Below are positions 44,698-54,449 of a DNA stretch of 64,000 nucleotides, in pieces. The position numbers were made by a program, and so were the translations under genes. The stretch is from NCBI GenBank assembly GCA_900475325.1, contig LS483371.1, positions 3,720,001 through 3,784,000 on the forward strand, given 5' to 3'. Every line of letters starts with the position of its first letter. Position 1 is the first letter of the stretch. Source of the stretch: Paucimonas lemoignei. GTDB taxonomy: Bacteria > Pseudomonadota > Gammaproteobacteria > Pseudomonadales > Pseudomonadaceae. The notes under the pieces were generated by a model. The model saw only the letters and a program-made list of their open reading frames with translations. It ran no database searches and was not told the DNA's origin.

Positions 44698-45925
44698 CCA
44701 GGCTGACAGGCTCTACATCGGTGTCGGCGGGATTGCTGCCGGGACGCTGGGGCGTAGCGGTGTGAACAATCGCGACTCGGTCTTCACCTATAACCCGGGC
44801 GTCGCGCAAGAGGACGCCGTGTCCCTGACCATGCCTGCGCGTCTGGAGAGCTATAACTGGGAGTACGGGATCCATCCTCTTTTCGAGATGCACCTGCCCG
44901 AGGGGCACCTGAAAAACGAACTCATGCGGCGCTTCAGCAAGTCAGTGCGCGGCTTTGACGACTTCGCACTGCTGGGCATCGTGGGCCCCTACCAGCTGGG
45001 GCGTATCGGCATCGCCAACAACCCCGACGACGCGTCGATGCCTGAAATCAGGCTCTCCGAACTGCTGGTCCACGACGGTGCGGAAGGTCTGTTCGACAAC
45101 CTGATGAAAACTTATGCCGCCTACTCCGGTGTTTCAGGCGTCCAACCCAAGGTGTTGGTGCGCGATGCGGGCGATCAGACTACTGACGTGGGACGAATCA
45201 CCCATCGCGGTGCAACGCACCTGCTGAAAACGTTCAACGACGCGGATTTCCCTCAACTGGCCGCCAATGAGTTTTTCTGCATGCGGGCGGCGCTGCATGC
45301 AGGCCTGGCGGTGCCTGAGTTCCAGCTCAGTCGTCAGGGCAAGTTACTGGTTGTGAAACGTTTCGACCTTTCTGACCAGGGCTACCTGGGGTTTGAAGAC
45401 ATGTGTGTGTTGTCCGGCTGGGGGACAGCCAAGAAATACGACGGCAGCTATCAGGGGTGCGCGCGGCAGATCCAGTCCTATGTCACACCCTCACGCGTCA
45501 CCAAAGCGCTGGAAGACTTTTTCCTGATGGTGGCGCTTTGTGCTGGCCTCCAGAATGGTGACGGGCACTTGAAAAACTTCGGCCTGCTTTATGAGCATTG
45601 TGCCGAAGACGCTGATATCAGGCTGGCGCCAGCCTACGACCTGGTGACGACCACCGTGTATGAGGGCAATGACATTATGGGGTTGTTGCTGGGCGGCTCA
45701 AAAGCCTGGCCAAAACGCAAAATGCTGGTCCAGTTCGGCCGCACTTCATGCAGTTTGACAGAGGCTCGCTGCAACGAACTGCTCGCCAGAGTCAGCGATG
45801 GCATGCACCGGGCGATGACCGAGCTTCTGGACTATCAAAGCACCCACCCGGAGTTCGAGGTGGTAGGGGGAAAAATGGCGGCTGCTTGGGCTACTGGGTT
45901 GGCGAGAAGTATTACACCGGCGTAA
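44690..45925 (+). CDS. hipA: HipA-like serine/threonine kinase toxin
   Basis: A 411-aa HipA-family kinase. The N-terminal subdomain holds MHLPEGHLKNELMRRFSK; SGVSGVQPKVLV near residue 150 is the regulatory P-loop region that is phosphorylated in E. coli HipA; GDGHLKNFGLLY near 288 is the catalytic loop and LAPAYDLVTT the metal-binding DFG-like segment. HipA kinases phosphorylate aminoacyl-tRNA synthetases and induce dormancy. All kinase motifs are intact. The hipBA pair lies between two operons that share a promoter type, as if inserted there. Confidence 0.88.
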   Translation: MSSQADRLYIGVGGIAAGTLGRSGVNNRDSVFTYNPGVAQEDAVSLTMPARLESYNWEYGIHPLFEMHLPEGHLKNELMRRFSKSVRGFDDFALLGIVGPYQLGRIGIANNPDDASMPEIRLSELLVHDGAEGLFDNLMKTYAAYSGVSGVQPKVLVRDAGDQTTDVGRITHRGATHLLKTFNDADFPQLAANEFFCMRAALHAGLAVPEFQLSRQGKLLVVKRFDLSDQGYLGFEDMCVLSGWGTAKKYDGSYQGCARQIQSYVTPSRVTKALEDFFLMVALCAGLQNGDGHLKNFGLLYEHCAEDADIRLAPAYDLVTTTVYEGNDIMGLLLGGSKAWPKRKMLVQFGRTSCSLTEARCNELLARVSDGMHRAMTELLDYQSTHPEFEVVGGKMAAAWATGLARSITPA

Positions 45926-45971
45926 TTTCCCGCTTGTTACGCCGAGTGACTGCAGTAATAGCTCGCAGCTT

Positions 45972-46676
45972 TTACCTCGGGCGAATGCCATTGAGAATCA
46001 GCGCCTGAATATTTTCCAGGGTCTGGGCAAAGAACTCAGGATCGGCGAGGGTCTTGCCGGTCACAGCATTGATCTGGCTGGCGAAATCGGCGTAGTGCTG
46101 GGTGGTGGCCCACAGGGAAAAGATCAGGTGGTGCGGCTCGACCGGCGCTAGCTTGCCCGCTTCTATCCAGCCTTGAATAACAGCCACTTTGGCTTCGACG
46201 ATATCCCGCAGCGGTTGCTCCAGTTCAGCCAGCATCAACGGCGCGCCCTGGATGATTTCCAGGCAGAACAGCCGCGACTCGGCGGGATGGTCGCGGGACA
46301 GTTCCAGCTTGACCCGGATGTACTCACTGATCGCTTCAATCGGATCCTGCTCGGCACTGAAACCGCGCAGTGGCTTGAGCCACACGTCCAGTAACTGGCG
46401 TAGGACGCTGGTGTACAGCTCTTCTTTGCTGGCGAAGTAATACAGCAGATTGGTCTTGGACACGTCCGCCATGCTCGCCACTTGATCCAGGCTGGTGCCA
46501 TGCAGACCAAACCGCGAAAAGATTTCCAGCGCCGCGTCAAGAATGACCGTGCGCTTGCCTTCTATCAGACGCAGACGCCGATTGACCGTCGAAGCGCTGG
46601 CCGCCCGGGTGCCTTTACCCTTCGCTGCGGGCTTGGCTTTGACGGTTTTCGCTGGAGGTTTGTTGTTCACGTTCAC
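45972..46676 (-). CDS. rutR: TetR-family pyrimidine-utilisation regulator RutR
   Basis: A 234-aa protein: a basic N-terminal extension of about 35 residues, a TetR HTH (ILDAALEIFSRFGLHGTSLDQVASMADVSKTNLLYYF), and a helical C-terminal domain with the RutR-type stretch WIEAGKLAPVEPHHLIFSLWATTQHYADF. RutR senses uracil or thymine. It is divergent from rutA, and the operator core GACCA-AA-TGGTC lies between them. Confidence 0.92.
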   Translation of the reverse strand: MNVNNKPPAKTVKAKPAAKGKGTRAASASTVNRRLRLIEGKRTVILDAALEIFSRFGLHGTSLDQVASMADVSKTNLLYYFASKEELYTSVLRQLLDVWLKPLRGFSAEQDPIEAISEYIRVKLELSRDHPAESRLFCLEIIQGAPLMLAELEQPLRDIVEAKVAVIQGWIEAGKLAPVEPHHLIFSLWATTQHYADFASQINAVTGKTLADPEFFAQTLENIQALILNGIRPR

Positions 46677-46744
46677 GACCGGATCTATCTGGAATACCGG
46701 GGCACTTTACCTTGTGTGGTGGGGGTGGGGTAAATAGTGCTTTT

Positions 46745-46828
46745 TGTAGGAGCTGCCGCAGGCTGCGAACAGCGGTGTGTCAGGTAAAACGCTTTCGTCG
46801 CCGTCGTAACCTCCGACAACGCCTACAA
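46745..46828. repeat. REP-like inverted repeat, TGTAGGAGCTGCC family
   Basis: TGTAGGAGCTGCCGCAGG at the left and a decayed inverse GACAACGCCTACA at the right, with GGCTGCGAAC inside. It lies between rutR and the rutA control sites. Confidence 0.65.
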
Positions 46829-46894
46829 GACCGAGGTGCGTCTGAAAGATGCAAAACTCTCTGGACAGGCTTTTGCCCCATCCCCGTGCACCAC

Positions 46895-46930
46895 GCACAA
46901 ACCAAGTGCTCTAACCTAGACCAAATGGTC
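46895..46930 (+). promoter_or_regulatory. NtrC-like box and RutR operator upstream of rutA
   Basis: GCAC-AAACCAA-GTGC (46895-46909) fits the NtrC pattern GCAC-N7-GTGC exactly. GACCAAATGGTC (46919-46930) is a perfect RutR core (consensus TTGACCA-NN-TGGTCAA), flanked as AGACCA/TGGTCT. Both lie upstream of the sigma54 element, where an enhancer-binding activator would act. Confidence 0.75.
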
Positions 46931-46985
46931 TGAAACAATCACTGCCCTTACACCAACTTCTTGTTTTAAAAAGACAATCCAAAAC

Positions 46986-47000
46986 TGGCCTGCTTCATGC
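46986..47000 (+). promoter_or_regulatory. Sigma54 (-24/-12) promoter of rutABCDF
   Basis: TGGCCTGCTTCATGC has the invariant GG and GC dinucleotides with the required ten-base spacing (consensus TGGCACGNNNNTTGC). Transcription would begin near 47012, about 64 bp before rutA. It is weaker than the copy at 44155 but sits at the same distance from the operators. Confidence 0.65.
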
Positions 47001-47075
47001 AAAACGGCTTGTGTCGCGTGCTGCCGGGGTCCACCGGGGCGCTATTCACTGTCATCGCATGCAAGAGGCCTACAC

Positions 47076-48157
<1,082 letters not shown>

Positions 48158-48158
<1 letters not shown>

Positions 48159-48886
48159 TGAATGCACCCGCCTCTGTGTCCGGCTACCTGTTGCCGGACG
48201 CCCCGGACACGGCCAAGGTATTGCCAGCTCGGCCTGAAGCCCTGAGCCTGAAAGCCAGCGAGACCGCGCTGATTGTCATCGACATGCAAAACGCCTACTC
48301 CACCGCAGGCGGTTATCTGGACCTGGCCGGTTTTGATGTCAGCAGCACCGGCCCGGTCATCGCCAGCATTCAAACCGCCCTGACGGCGGCGCGGGCGGCG
48401 GGCATCCAGGTGATCTTTTTCCAGAACGGCTGGGATTCGGATTATGTGGAAGCTGGCGGCCCAGGCTCGCCCAACTGGCACAAGTCCAATGCCCTGAAAA
48501 CCATGCGCAAGCGTCCGGAACTGCAAGGCACGCTGCTGGCAAAAGGCGGCTGGGATTACCAGTTGGTGGATGAGCTGCAACCCCAGCCCGGCGACATCGT
48601 CCTGCCGAAAACCCGTTACAGCGGCTTCTTCAATACCAACTTCGACAGCGTGCTGCGCAGCCGCGGCATTCGCAACCTGGTGTTTACCGGCATCGCCACC
48701 AACGTCTGCGTGGAATCGACCCTGCGTGACGGCTTCTTCCTCGAATACTTCGGCGTCGTACTGGCCGATGCCACTCACCAGGCAGGCCCGGCGTTCGCGC
48801 AACAGGCGGCGCTGTTCAACATCGAAACGTTCTTTGGCTGGGTGTCCAGCGTCGATGAGTTTTGCACCACCTTTCAGACTGCGTAA
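48158..48886 (+). CDS. rutB: Ureidoacrylate amidohydrolase RutB
   Basis: A 242-aa isochorismatase-fold hydrolase with the catalytic triad visible: Asp in [11 protein letters not shown], Lys in [11 protein letters not shown] and Cys in [13 protein letters not shown]. It hydrolyses the ureidoacrylate product of RutA to aminoacrylate, CO2 and ammonia. It overlaps rutA by one base. Confidence 0.96.
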
Positions 48887-48910
48887 ACCCCTTACTTGAG
48901 AGAACTGTCC

Positions 48911-49294
48911 ATGACCAAGAAAGCGATTATTCCGGCCGGCACCAGCAAACCAATCGCGCCGTTCGTACCCGGCTCCATGGCCGATGGCGTGCTGTATGTG
49001 TCCGGCACCCTGCCCTTCGACAAGGACAACAATGTGGTGCACGTCGGCGATGCCACGGCCCAGACACGGCATGTGCTGGAAACCATCAAAAGCGTGATCG
49101 AGACCGCAGGCGGCACGATGGATGACGTTACGTTCAACATGATCATGATCAAAGACTGGGCCGACTACGCCAAGGTCAACGAGGTGTATGCCGAATACTT
49201 CGCCGGGGAAAAACCAGCGCGCTATTGCATCCAGTGCGGCCTGGTAAAACCCGAGGCGCTGATCGAAATCGCCAGCATCGCGCACATCGGCTGA
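48911..49294 (+). CDS. rutC: RutC, RidA-family aminoacrylate handling protein
   Basis: A 127-aa YjgF/RidA-family protein: [40 protein letters not shown] and [20 protein letters not shown], the last containing the conserved substrate-binding Arg. It accelerates removal of 3-aminoacrylate. The ATG at 48911 is used; five codons of open frame precede it. Confidence 0.95.
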   Translation: MTKKAIIPAGTSKPIAPFVPGSMADGVLYVSGTLPFDKDNNVVHVGDATAQTRHVLETIKSVIETAGGTMDDVTFNMIMIKDWADYAKVNEVYAEYFAGEKPARYCIQCGLVKPEALIEIASIAHIG

Positions 49295-49316
49295 CCTCAC
49301 AGATGGACGCCGGGTC

Positions 49317-49342
49317 GTAGGACCGGCTTCAACCGGTCCCAC
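49317..49342. repeat. Short palindromic remnant between rutC and rutD
   Basis: GTAGGACCGGCTTCAACC with its near inverse GGTCCCAC, a compact relative of the GTGGGACCGGCTTTAGCC family. Its position within an operon may reduce expression of the genes behind it. Confidence 0.55.
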
Positions 49343-49397
49343 GAAAGAATGCTACCCACAACACGCAGACACATGAACGCCTGCACTGGAGTCTTGC

Positions 49398-50177
49398 ATG
49401 CATTACGAAATCCTCGGCAATCAGGCCACCGATGCGGCGACGCTGGTGTTGAGTTCCGGGCTTGGTGGTTCAGCCCGTTTCTGGGCGCCGCAACTGCCGG
49501 TTCTGCAAGAACACTATCGCGTGGTGGTCTACGATCAGGCCGGCACCGGTCGCAGCCCGGCCCACCTGGCCGAGGGCTATTCGATTGCGAGCATGGCGGG
49601 TGAGCTACTGGAGATGCTCGACGGCATCGGCGTCGAGCACTGCCACTTCATCGGTCACGCGTTGGGTGGGTTAGTGGGCCTGGAACTGGCCCTGCAACGT
49701 CCGCATTTGCTACAGAGCATGGTGCTGATCAATGCCTGGAGCAGCCCGAACCCCCACAGCGCGCGCTGCTTTGCGGTGCGCAAGAATCTGCTGCGCGACA
49801 GTGGCCCGGCCGCGTATGTGCAGGCCCAGGCGCTGTTCCTCTACCCGGCCGACTGGATCGCCGAACACGGCGCACAACTGGCTGAAGATGAAGCCCACGC
49901 GCTGGCGCACTTTCCCGACACCGACAGCCTGTTGCGCCGAATTGCCGCGCTGCAGGCCTTTGATATTGAAGATCGCCTGGCCAGCATCCAGACCCCCACC
50001 CTGCTGATCGCCAACCGCGACGACATGCTGGTGCCCTGGCAGCGCTCGCAGCATCTGGCCGACACGCTCCCCGCCGGGCAACTGGCGCTCCTGGAATATG
50101 GCGGCCACGCCTCAAGCGTCAGCGATATAGAGCCCTTCAACCGCGTACTGCTTGATTATCTGGCTAACCACGCCTGA
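49398..50177 (+). CDS. rutD: RutD, alpha/beta-hydrolase-fold carbamate hydrolase
   Basis: A 259-aa alpha/beta hydrolase: [19 protein letters not shown] forms the oxyanion loop, and the nucleophile elbow reads [13 protein letters not shown]. The usual Ser is Ala, as I recall also for E. coli RutD, so classical serine hydrolase chemistry is not expected. A late His is in [10 protein letters not shown]. The role in E. coli is assistance in aminoacrylate or carbamate breakdown. Confidence 0.92.
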   Translation: MHYEILGNQATDAATLVLSSGLGGSARFWAPQLPVLQEHYRVVVYDQAGTGRSPAHLAEGYSIASMAGELLEMLDGIGVEHCHFIGHALGGLVGLELALQRPHLLQSMVLINAWSSPNPHSARCFAVRKNLLRDSGPAAYVQAQALFLYPADWIAEHGAQLAEDEAHALAHFPDTDSLLRRIAALQAFDIEDRLASIQTPTLLIANRDDMLVPWQRSQHLADTLPAGQLALLEYGGHASSVSDIEPFNRVLLDYLANHA

Positions 50178-50191
50178 ACGGAGATAACACC

Positions 50192-50710
50192 ATGCAAGCT
50201 TGCGAACTTCTCGCCGTGGCCCAGACGCTGCTGCCTATCGCGCAACAGGACTACCGCGACGCCATGGCCAGCCTGGCAGCCGCCGTGAATGTGGTCACCA
50301 CCGACGGCCCCCATGGACGTTGCGGCTTCACCGCCACAGCGGTGTGCAGCGTCACCGATACACCACCGACGCTGTTGGTGTGCCTGAACCGCTCAGCGTC
50401 GGTGCATGCCGCGCTGACCGCCAATGCGACGTTGTGCGTCAACACCCTGAGCGGCGATCAGCAGGCGCTGTCCAATCTGTTCGGTGGCAAGACGCCCATG
50501 GCTGAGCGCTTCGCCGCTGCGCAATGGGAAACCTGGGCATCCGGCTCGCCAGTGCTGACCGGTGCGGCGGCCTCGTTCGATTGCCGGGTGAGCCAGACCG
50601 TGAGCGTCGGCACCCATGACATTCTGTTCTGTGAAGTGCTGGCGTTGAGTCGCCAGAAAGAAGCGGCGGGGTTGGTGTATTTCGACCGGGCTTATCATGG
50701 GGTTGGTTGA
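50192..50710 (+). CDS. rutF: RutF, NADH:FMN reductase
   Basis: A 172-aa flavin reductase: [40 protein letters not shown] and [19 protein letters not shown] are conserved RutF segments. It supplies reduced FMN to RutA. It follows rutD directly: rutE (malonic semialdehyde reductase) is missing from its usual place between them, and no rutG permease gene follows. Confidence 0.95.
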   Translation: MQACELLAVAQTLLPIAQQDYRDAMASLAAAVNVVTTDGPHGRCGFTATAVCSVTDTPPTLLVCLNRSASVHAALTANATLCVNTLSGDQQALSNLFGGKTPMAERFAAAQWETWASGSPVLTGAAASFDCRVSQTVSVGTHDILFCEVLALSRQKEAAGLVYFDRAYHGVG

Positions 50711-50724
50711 CAGCTTTCGCATAC

Positions 50725-50820
50725 CCTGTGGGAGCGAATTCATTCGCGAAGAGGCCAGTGCATCAGATAAAAATTTATTTGCCGAAACACCGCTTTCGCG
50801 AATGAATTCGCTCCCACAGG
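50725..50820. repeat. Long palindromic REP element, GTGGGAGCGAATTCATTCGC family
   Basis: CCTGTGGGAGCGAATTCATT (continuing CGCGAA) has an exact inverse at 50795-50820, with arms of 26 bp and a 44-bp spacer. It closes the rut operon and separates it from a convergent gene, so it may act as a terminator. Confidence 0.85.
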
Positions 50821-50848
50821 TCTGTCATATGTCGCGATGGGTTTGGAC

Positions 50849-51217
50849 TCAATCAACCCGCTTGATCGACACCACTTCGAAATATTTGTACTTCTCTTTG
50901 GCTGCGGCCTTGCGCGCTTCCTGTTCGGCGTCGAAGGTGCTCAGGGTTTTCGCCTCGTGAACGTACAGCGTTTCCTCGCCTTCGAATTCCCTGGTCACCC
51001 GTAACGTGACGACCAGCGCCGGGGACAGGCGTTTGGTTTTCGGCTTGGGCGCAGGCGCAGCTTTCACGACCGGCTCAGGTACTGGCTCAGGCTCGGCCAC
51101 GGGTTCAGGCGGCAGCTCGAAAGCGGGCTCAGGCTCAGCGGGGGTTGCTGGTGCCGATGAAGGTACATCCAGACCCAACGCTCGGCGCATATCGTCTTCG
51201 GTCAACCCTGTGCTCAT
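50849..51217 (-). CDS. Conserved small protein with Pro/Glu/Ala-rich middle
   Basis: A 122-aa protein of unknown function. It has a short N-terminal module (MSTGLTEDDMRRALGLDVPS), a linker of Pro-Glu/Pro-Val repeats at about 20-65, and a folded-looking C-terminal part (LVVTLRVTREFEGEETLYVH ... AAAKEKYKYFEVVSIKRV). There is no signal peptide or membrane segment. Convergent with rutF. Confidence 0.7.
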   Translation of the reverse strand: MSTGLTEDDMRRALGLDVPSSAPATPAEPEPAFELPPEPVAEPEPVPEPVVKAAPAPKPKTKRLSPALVVTLRVTREFEGEETLYVHEAKTLSTFDAEQEARKAAAKEKYKYFEVVSIKRVD

Positions 51218-51437
51218 GTGCAGCTTTCTCTTTGTCAGTGATCAATGGGCGCGATGATCAACAGCCGCGACGGAAAAAACAAGCCCGCGATGCGGCGCGG
51301 CTCAAGATCCGCCCGCAAAGCCCCGGCCTAGAGGCTTCGGCCATTGGTTCGTGACAACCGCGCCCCCGTCCTCTAGATTAGGCGCCCCGAAAAGACCTGT
51401 GGCTTTTCGCGCCTCAAACCTGAAATAGTGAAATTCA

Positions 51438-52130
51438 ATGCTCGATTCCCAGACAAACGAATCCGTGACTTCTTCCAAGCTGGAGTATGAAAACTCCATC
51501 GGTCTGTCCCAGCACGTGCCGCAAGCCAAGACCATCAGCGAGATGGTGCTCGATGCGTTCCAGACCGCCAAGGAAAGCGAAGAAATTCGCCAGTTGCGCG
51601 CTGCCATTCGCCAGGCGCAGGACAACCTCGACGACGATCAGGCTTATGAGCTGATGGGCGAGCTCAAGCGCCTCAAAGATGCCGAAGCCGCTGACAGCGC
51701 CGCCCTGGCCGATCTGAGCACGCAATTCCCGATCAGCCGGATTCTGTCCAGCTACAAGGATGATCCGGCGTTTCAGGAGCTGGTGTACAGCCTGGCCCTC
51801 AAGGTGCTGAACCACACGCATCAGGCGATCAGCAACCCGAGCGCCGGCAAGAGCAAAACCGCCCGCGCCAAGAAAGAAGCCGAGATCTACACCATCAGCA
51901 AAGACGGTCAGAGCGTCAGCCTGCCCCTGCGCACCCCGCGCTCGAAACTGAATGTCGATCGCGAAGCACTCGAGTTTCTCGGTTTTGTATTTGTAGGCGA
52001 AGGCGACGAAGCCGAACTGCAAAGCGAGACCTTTACCGACAGCGAAGGCACCGAACTGCCGGTAACCCGCAAAAACATCGTGACTGCGCTGCAGCAGGGC
52101 AAGGCGTTTGAGGGTTATAGCATCGGTTGA
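51438..52130 (+). CDS. Conserved hypothetical protein with coiled-coil region
   Basis: A 230-aa cytoplasmic-looking protein, not recognised. It starts MLDSQTNESVTSSKLEYENS, has heptad-like charged helices at about 40-90 (SEEIRQLRAAIRQAQDNLDD), a Lys-rich stretch near 140 (GKSKTARAKKEAEIY) and a beta-rich C-terminus (REALEFLGFVFVGEGDEAEL). The Lys-rich linker could contact nucleic acid, but nothing confirms that. It stands alone, followed by a palindromic repeat. Confidence 0.7.
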   Translation: MLDSQTNESVTSSKLEYENSIGLSQHVPQAKTISEMVLDAFQTAKESEEIRQLRAAIRQAQDNLDDDQAYELMGELKRLKDAEAADSAALADLSTQFPISRILSSYKDDPAFQELVYSLALKVLNHTHQAISNPSAGKSKTARAKKEAEIYTISKDGQSVSLPLRTPRSKLNVDREALEFLGFVFVGEGDEAELQSETFTDSEGTELPVTRKNIVTALQQGKAFEGYSIG

Positions 52131-52160
52131 AGGGAACCCCTTGGAGCGGTGAAAACAAAA

Positions 52161-52232
52161 CCTGTAGGAGCCAACTTGTTGGCGAGGCGGTGTGCCTGAT
52201 GCCCTCCTCGCCACCAAGTTGGCTCCTACAGG
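52161..52232. repeat. Palindromic repeat CCTGTAGGAGCCAACTTGTTGGCGAGG
   Basis: The arms CCTGTAGGAGCCAACTTG and its inverse CAAGTTGGCTCCTACAGG surround a spacer with GCGAGG/CCTCGC. It separates two convergent genes and can form a strong hairpin on both strands. Confidence 0.8.
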
Positions 52233-52246
52233 GGAAAAACAACCAC

Positions 52247-52756
52247 TTACGATGCCAATGTCGCCGCCTGATTACCCCCCTGCTCCGCAATCGCTGACAA
52301 CTTCTCATCGGCGCCTTTCTCTTCCGCCAGCGTATCGCCCAGCAACTTCGCCGCATCCTTCATGCCCAGCTGTTTGGCCATCGCGATCAACGTGCCATAA
52401 GCGGCAATCTCGTAATGCTCGACCTTCTGGCAGGCGCCAATCAGCGCGGCATCCAGCACTTCGCCTTTCTCGATTTCGTCGAGCAACTCCTTGCTCTCTT
52501 CGACCAACCCTTCCATGGCCGCGCACTTCATGCGTTTGAGCTTGAGTTCGCCCTTCTCTACCAGCTGATCAATACGTTCGATCTGCCCGTAGGTTTCTTC
52601 CAGATGCGCCTCGAACGCTTCTTTCAATAGCGGGTTGGTGGACGCCCGCGCCAGGCGGGGCAGCGCTTTGGTGATCTGCTTTTCAGCGCTGTAGACGTCT
52701 GAAAGCTCATGAATGAACAGATCGGCAACAGTGGTTCTTGTGCTTGTCTTGGCCAT
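52247..52756 (-). CDS. YciE/YciF-family (DUF892) ferritin-like protein
   Basis: A 169-aa helical protein. VADLFIHELSDVYSAEKQIT at residues 9-28 carries the conserved E..D.Y..E motif, and EAHLEETYGQIERID, QKVEHYEIAAYGTLIAMAK and LLGDTLAEEKGADEKL supply the remaining acidic and His positions of a di-iron four-helix bundle. YciF proteins are stress-induced. It stands alone. Confidence 0.88.
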   Translation of the reverse strand: MAKTSTRTTVADLFIHELSDVYSAEKQITKALPRLARASTNPLLKEAFEAHLEETYGQIERIDQLVEKGELKLKRMKCAAMEGLVEESKELLDEIEKGEVLDAALIGACQKVEHYEIAAYGTLIAMAKQLGMKDAAKLLGDTLAEEKGADEKLSAIAEQGGNQAATLAS

Positions 52757-52948
52757 GTCGGCACCTCATTGAAAAATAATGGTAGAGGGACGTGAAACCG
52801 TTGCGAAAACCACACCCGCATGACGCAACTGTCAGTGTGATGGAGTAACGCCCTTCACAGGCGTTCAGGCCTTTACAGACAAATACCGACGAAATGCCCA
52901 GCACGATGTTTCAGCTGAGGCGCAGAAAGAATTTGCACGACCAATATT

Positions 52949-52960
52949 ATGGTATACCAT
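52949..52960. promoter_or_regulatory. GntR-type operator upstream of the DUF1185 gene
   Basis: ATGGTATACCAT, a perfect 12-bp palindrome ending 40 bp before the start of the first catabolic gene. It fits the T-GT-N-AC-A pattern bound by FadR-subfamily GntR regulators, and related sites precede the other units of the cluster (56718, 58946, 60280). Confidence 0.75.
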
Positions 52961-53000
52961 CATACGCAATACAGCCCTAAACCCTGCCTGGGAGTCCGAC

Positions 53001-53591
53001 ATGAGTTTCGAAATCCGCAAGATCGTCTGCTATTCAGAAGAAACCCTGATCGAAGGCGGCAAAGCTGCCGACAAGCCAGTGACCATGGTCGGCCTGGCCG
53101 TGGTCATCAAGAACCCGTGGCTTGGCCGTGGCTTCGTTGAAGACCTCAACCCGGAAATCCGTGCCCACTGCTCGGAACTGGGTGCCTTGATGGTCAAGCG
53201 CCTGACGGACGCCATTGGCGGTGCTGACAAGATCGAAGCCTACGGCAAGGCTGCAGTGATCGGCGCCGATGGTGAAATCGAACACGCCTCGGCGGTGATC
53301 CACACCCTGCGCTTCGGTAACCACTACCGCGAAGCCGTCCAGGCCAAGAGCTACCTGAGCTTCACCAACAAGCGTGGCGGTCCGGGCACGTCGATCCAGA
53401 TCCCGATGATGCACAAGGACGACGAAGGCTTGCGCTCGCACTACATCACGCTGGAAATGAAGATCGAAGACGCCCCACGTGCTGATGAAATAGTCGTGGT
53501 ACTGGGCGCTGCCGATGGCGGTCGTCTGCACCCGCGCATTGGCAACCGCTACATCGATCTGGAACAACTGGCCGCCGAGAAAGCCCAGTAA
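53001..53591 (+). CDS. DUF1185 (amino acid synthesis family) protein
   Basis: A 196-aa protein of Pfam AA_synth (DUF1185): MSFEIRKIVCYSEETLIEGG, VVIKNPWLGRGFVEDLNPEI and GNHYREAVQAKSYLSFTNKR are typical. The family name is historical and no reaction is established that I know of. It is the first gene of the operon DUF1185 - hydrolase - dehydrogenase - flavin reductase and sits behind the operator at 52949. Confidence 0.85.
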   Translation: MSFEIRKIVCYSEETLIEGGKAADKPVTMVGLAVVIKNPWLGRGFVEDLNPEIRAHCSELGALMVKRLTDAIGGADKIEAYGKAAVIGADGEIEHASAVIHTLRFGNHYREAVQAKSYLSFTNKRGGPGTSIQIPMMHKDDEGLRSHYITLEMKIEDAPRADEIVVVLGAADGGRLHPRIGNRYIDLEQLAAEKAQ

Positions 53592-53615
53592 GACCCACCA
53601 GGCCAGGAGCGCCCC

Positions 53616-54449
53616 ATGATTCGGCTCACTGCTGAACGCACCCCGGCCGGCACCAGTTATCTGGCGACCGGCCAAGGCCACCCTGTGGTGTTGATCCACG
53701 GGGTGGGCCTGAATAAAGAGATGTGGGGCGGCCAGGTCGTTGGTCTGGCGCCGCACTATCGAGTCATTGCCTACGACATGCTCGGCCATGGCGCCAGCCC
53801 GCGCCCGGCAGCCGACACCAACCTTGAAGGCTATGCCGCGCAACTGCAGGAACTGCTCGATCATCTGGGTATCGCCCAGGCAACCGTGATCGGCTTTTCC
53901 ATGGGTGGCCTGGTGGCTCGGGCCTTTGCCCTGCACTTCCCCCAGCGGCTGTCGGGGATGGTGGTGCTCAACAGCGTGTTCAATCGCAGCGCCGAGCAGC
54001 GTGCCGGGGTGATCGCCCGCACCAGCCAGGCCGCCGAGCACGGGCCGGATGCCAACGCCGCCGAAGCCCTTTCGCGCTGGTTCAGCCGCGAGTATCAGGC
54101 GGCCAACCCGGCGCAGATCGCGGCGCTGCGGCAGATACTGGCCGACAACGACCCGCAAGGCTATCTGACCACTTACACCCTGTTCGCCACCCAGGACATG
54201 TACCGGGCCGACGACCTGGGCAGCATCAGCGCGCCGACCCTGATCGCCACCGGAGAACTTGACCCCGGCTCGACTCCGGAAATGGCCCGCCAGATGGCGC
54301 TGCGCATTCCCGGTGCCGAAGTCGCGATACTGCCCGAGCAGCGGCATATGATGCCGGTAGAATCGCCGCGTCTGGTCAATCAGATGCTGTTGCAATTCCT
54401 GCACAAGGCTGACGCTCAACACAATCAAGCAAAGGGGATCGTGGCATGA
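53616..54449 (+). CDS. Alpha/beta-fold hydrolase
   Basis: A 277-aa hydrolase with HGVGLNKEMWGGQVVGLAPH as the oxyanion loop, nucleophile GFSMGGLVARAF near residue 95, Asp in ATGELDPGSTP and His in LPEQRHMMPVE. Unlike RutD of this window it keeps the Ser. It overlaps the aldehyde dehydrogenase gene by 4 bp and probably cleaves an ester, lactone or amide intermediate. Confidence 0.87.
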   Translation: MIRLTAERTPAGTSYLATGQGHPVVLIHGVGLNKEMWGGQVVGLAPHYRVIAYDMLGHGASPRPAADTNLEGYAAQLQELLDHLGIAQATVIGFSMGGLVARAFALHFPQRLSGMVVLNSVFNRSAEQRAGVIARTSQAAEHGPDANAAEALSRWFSREYQAANPAQIAALRQILADNDPQGYLTTYTLFATQDMYRADDLGSISAPTLIATGELDPGSTPEMARQMALRIPGAEVAILPEQRHMMPVESPRLVNQMLLQFLHKADAQHNQAKGIVA

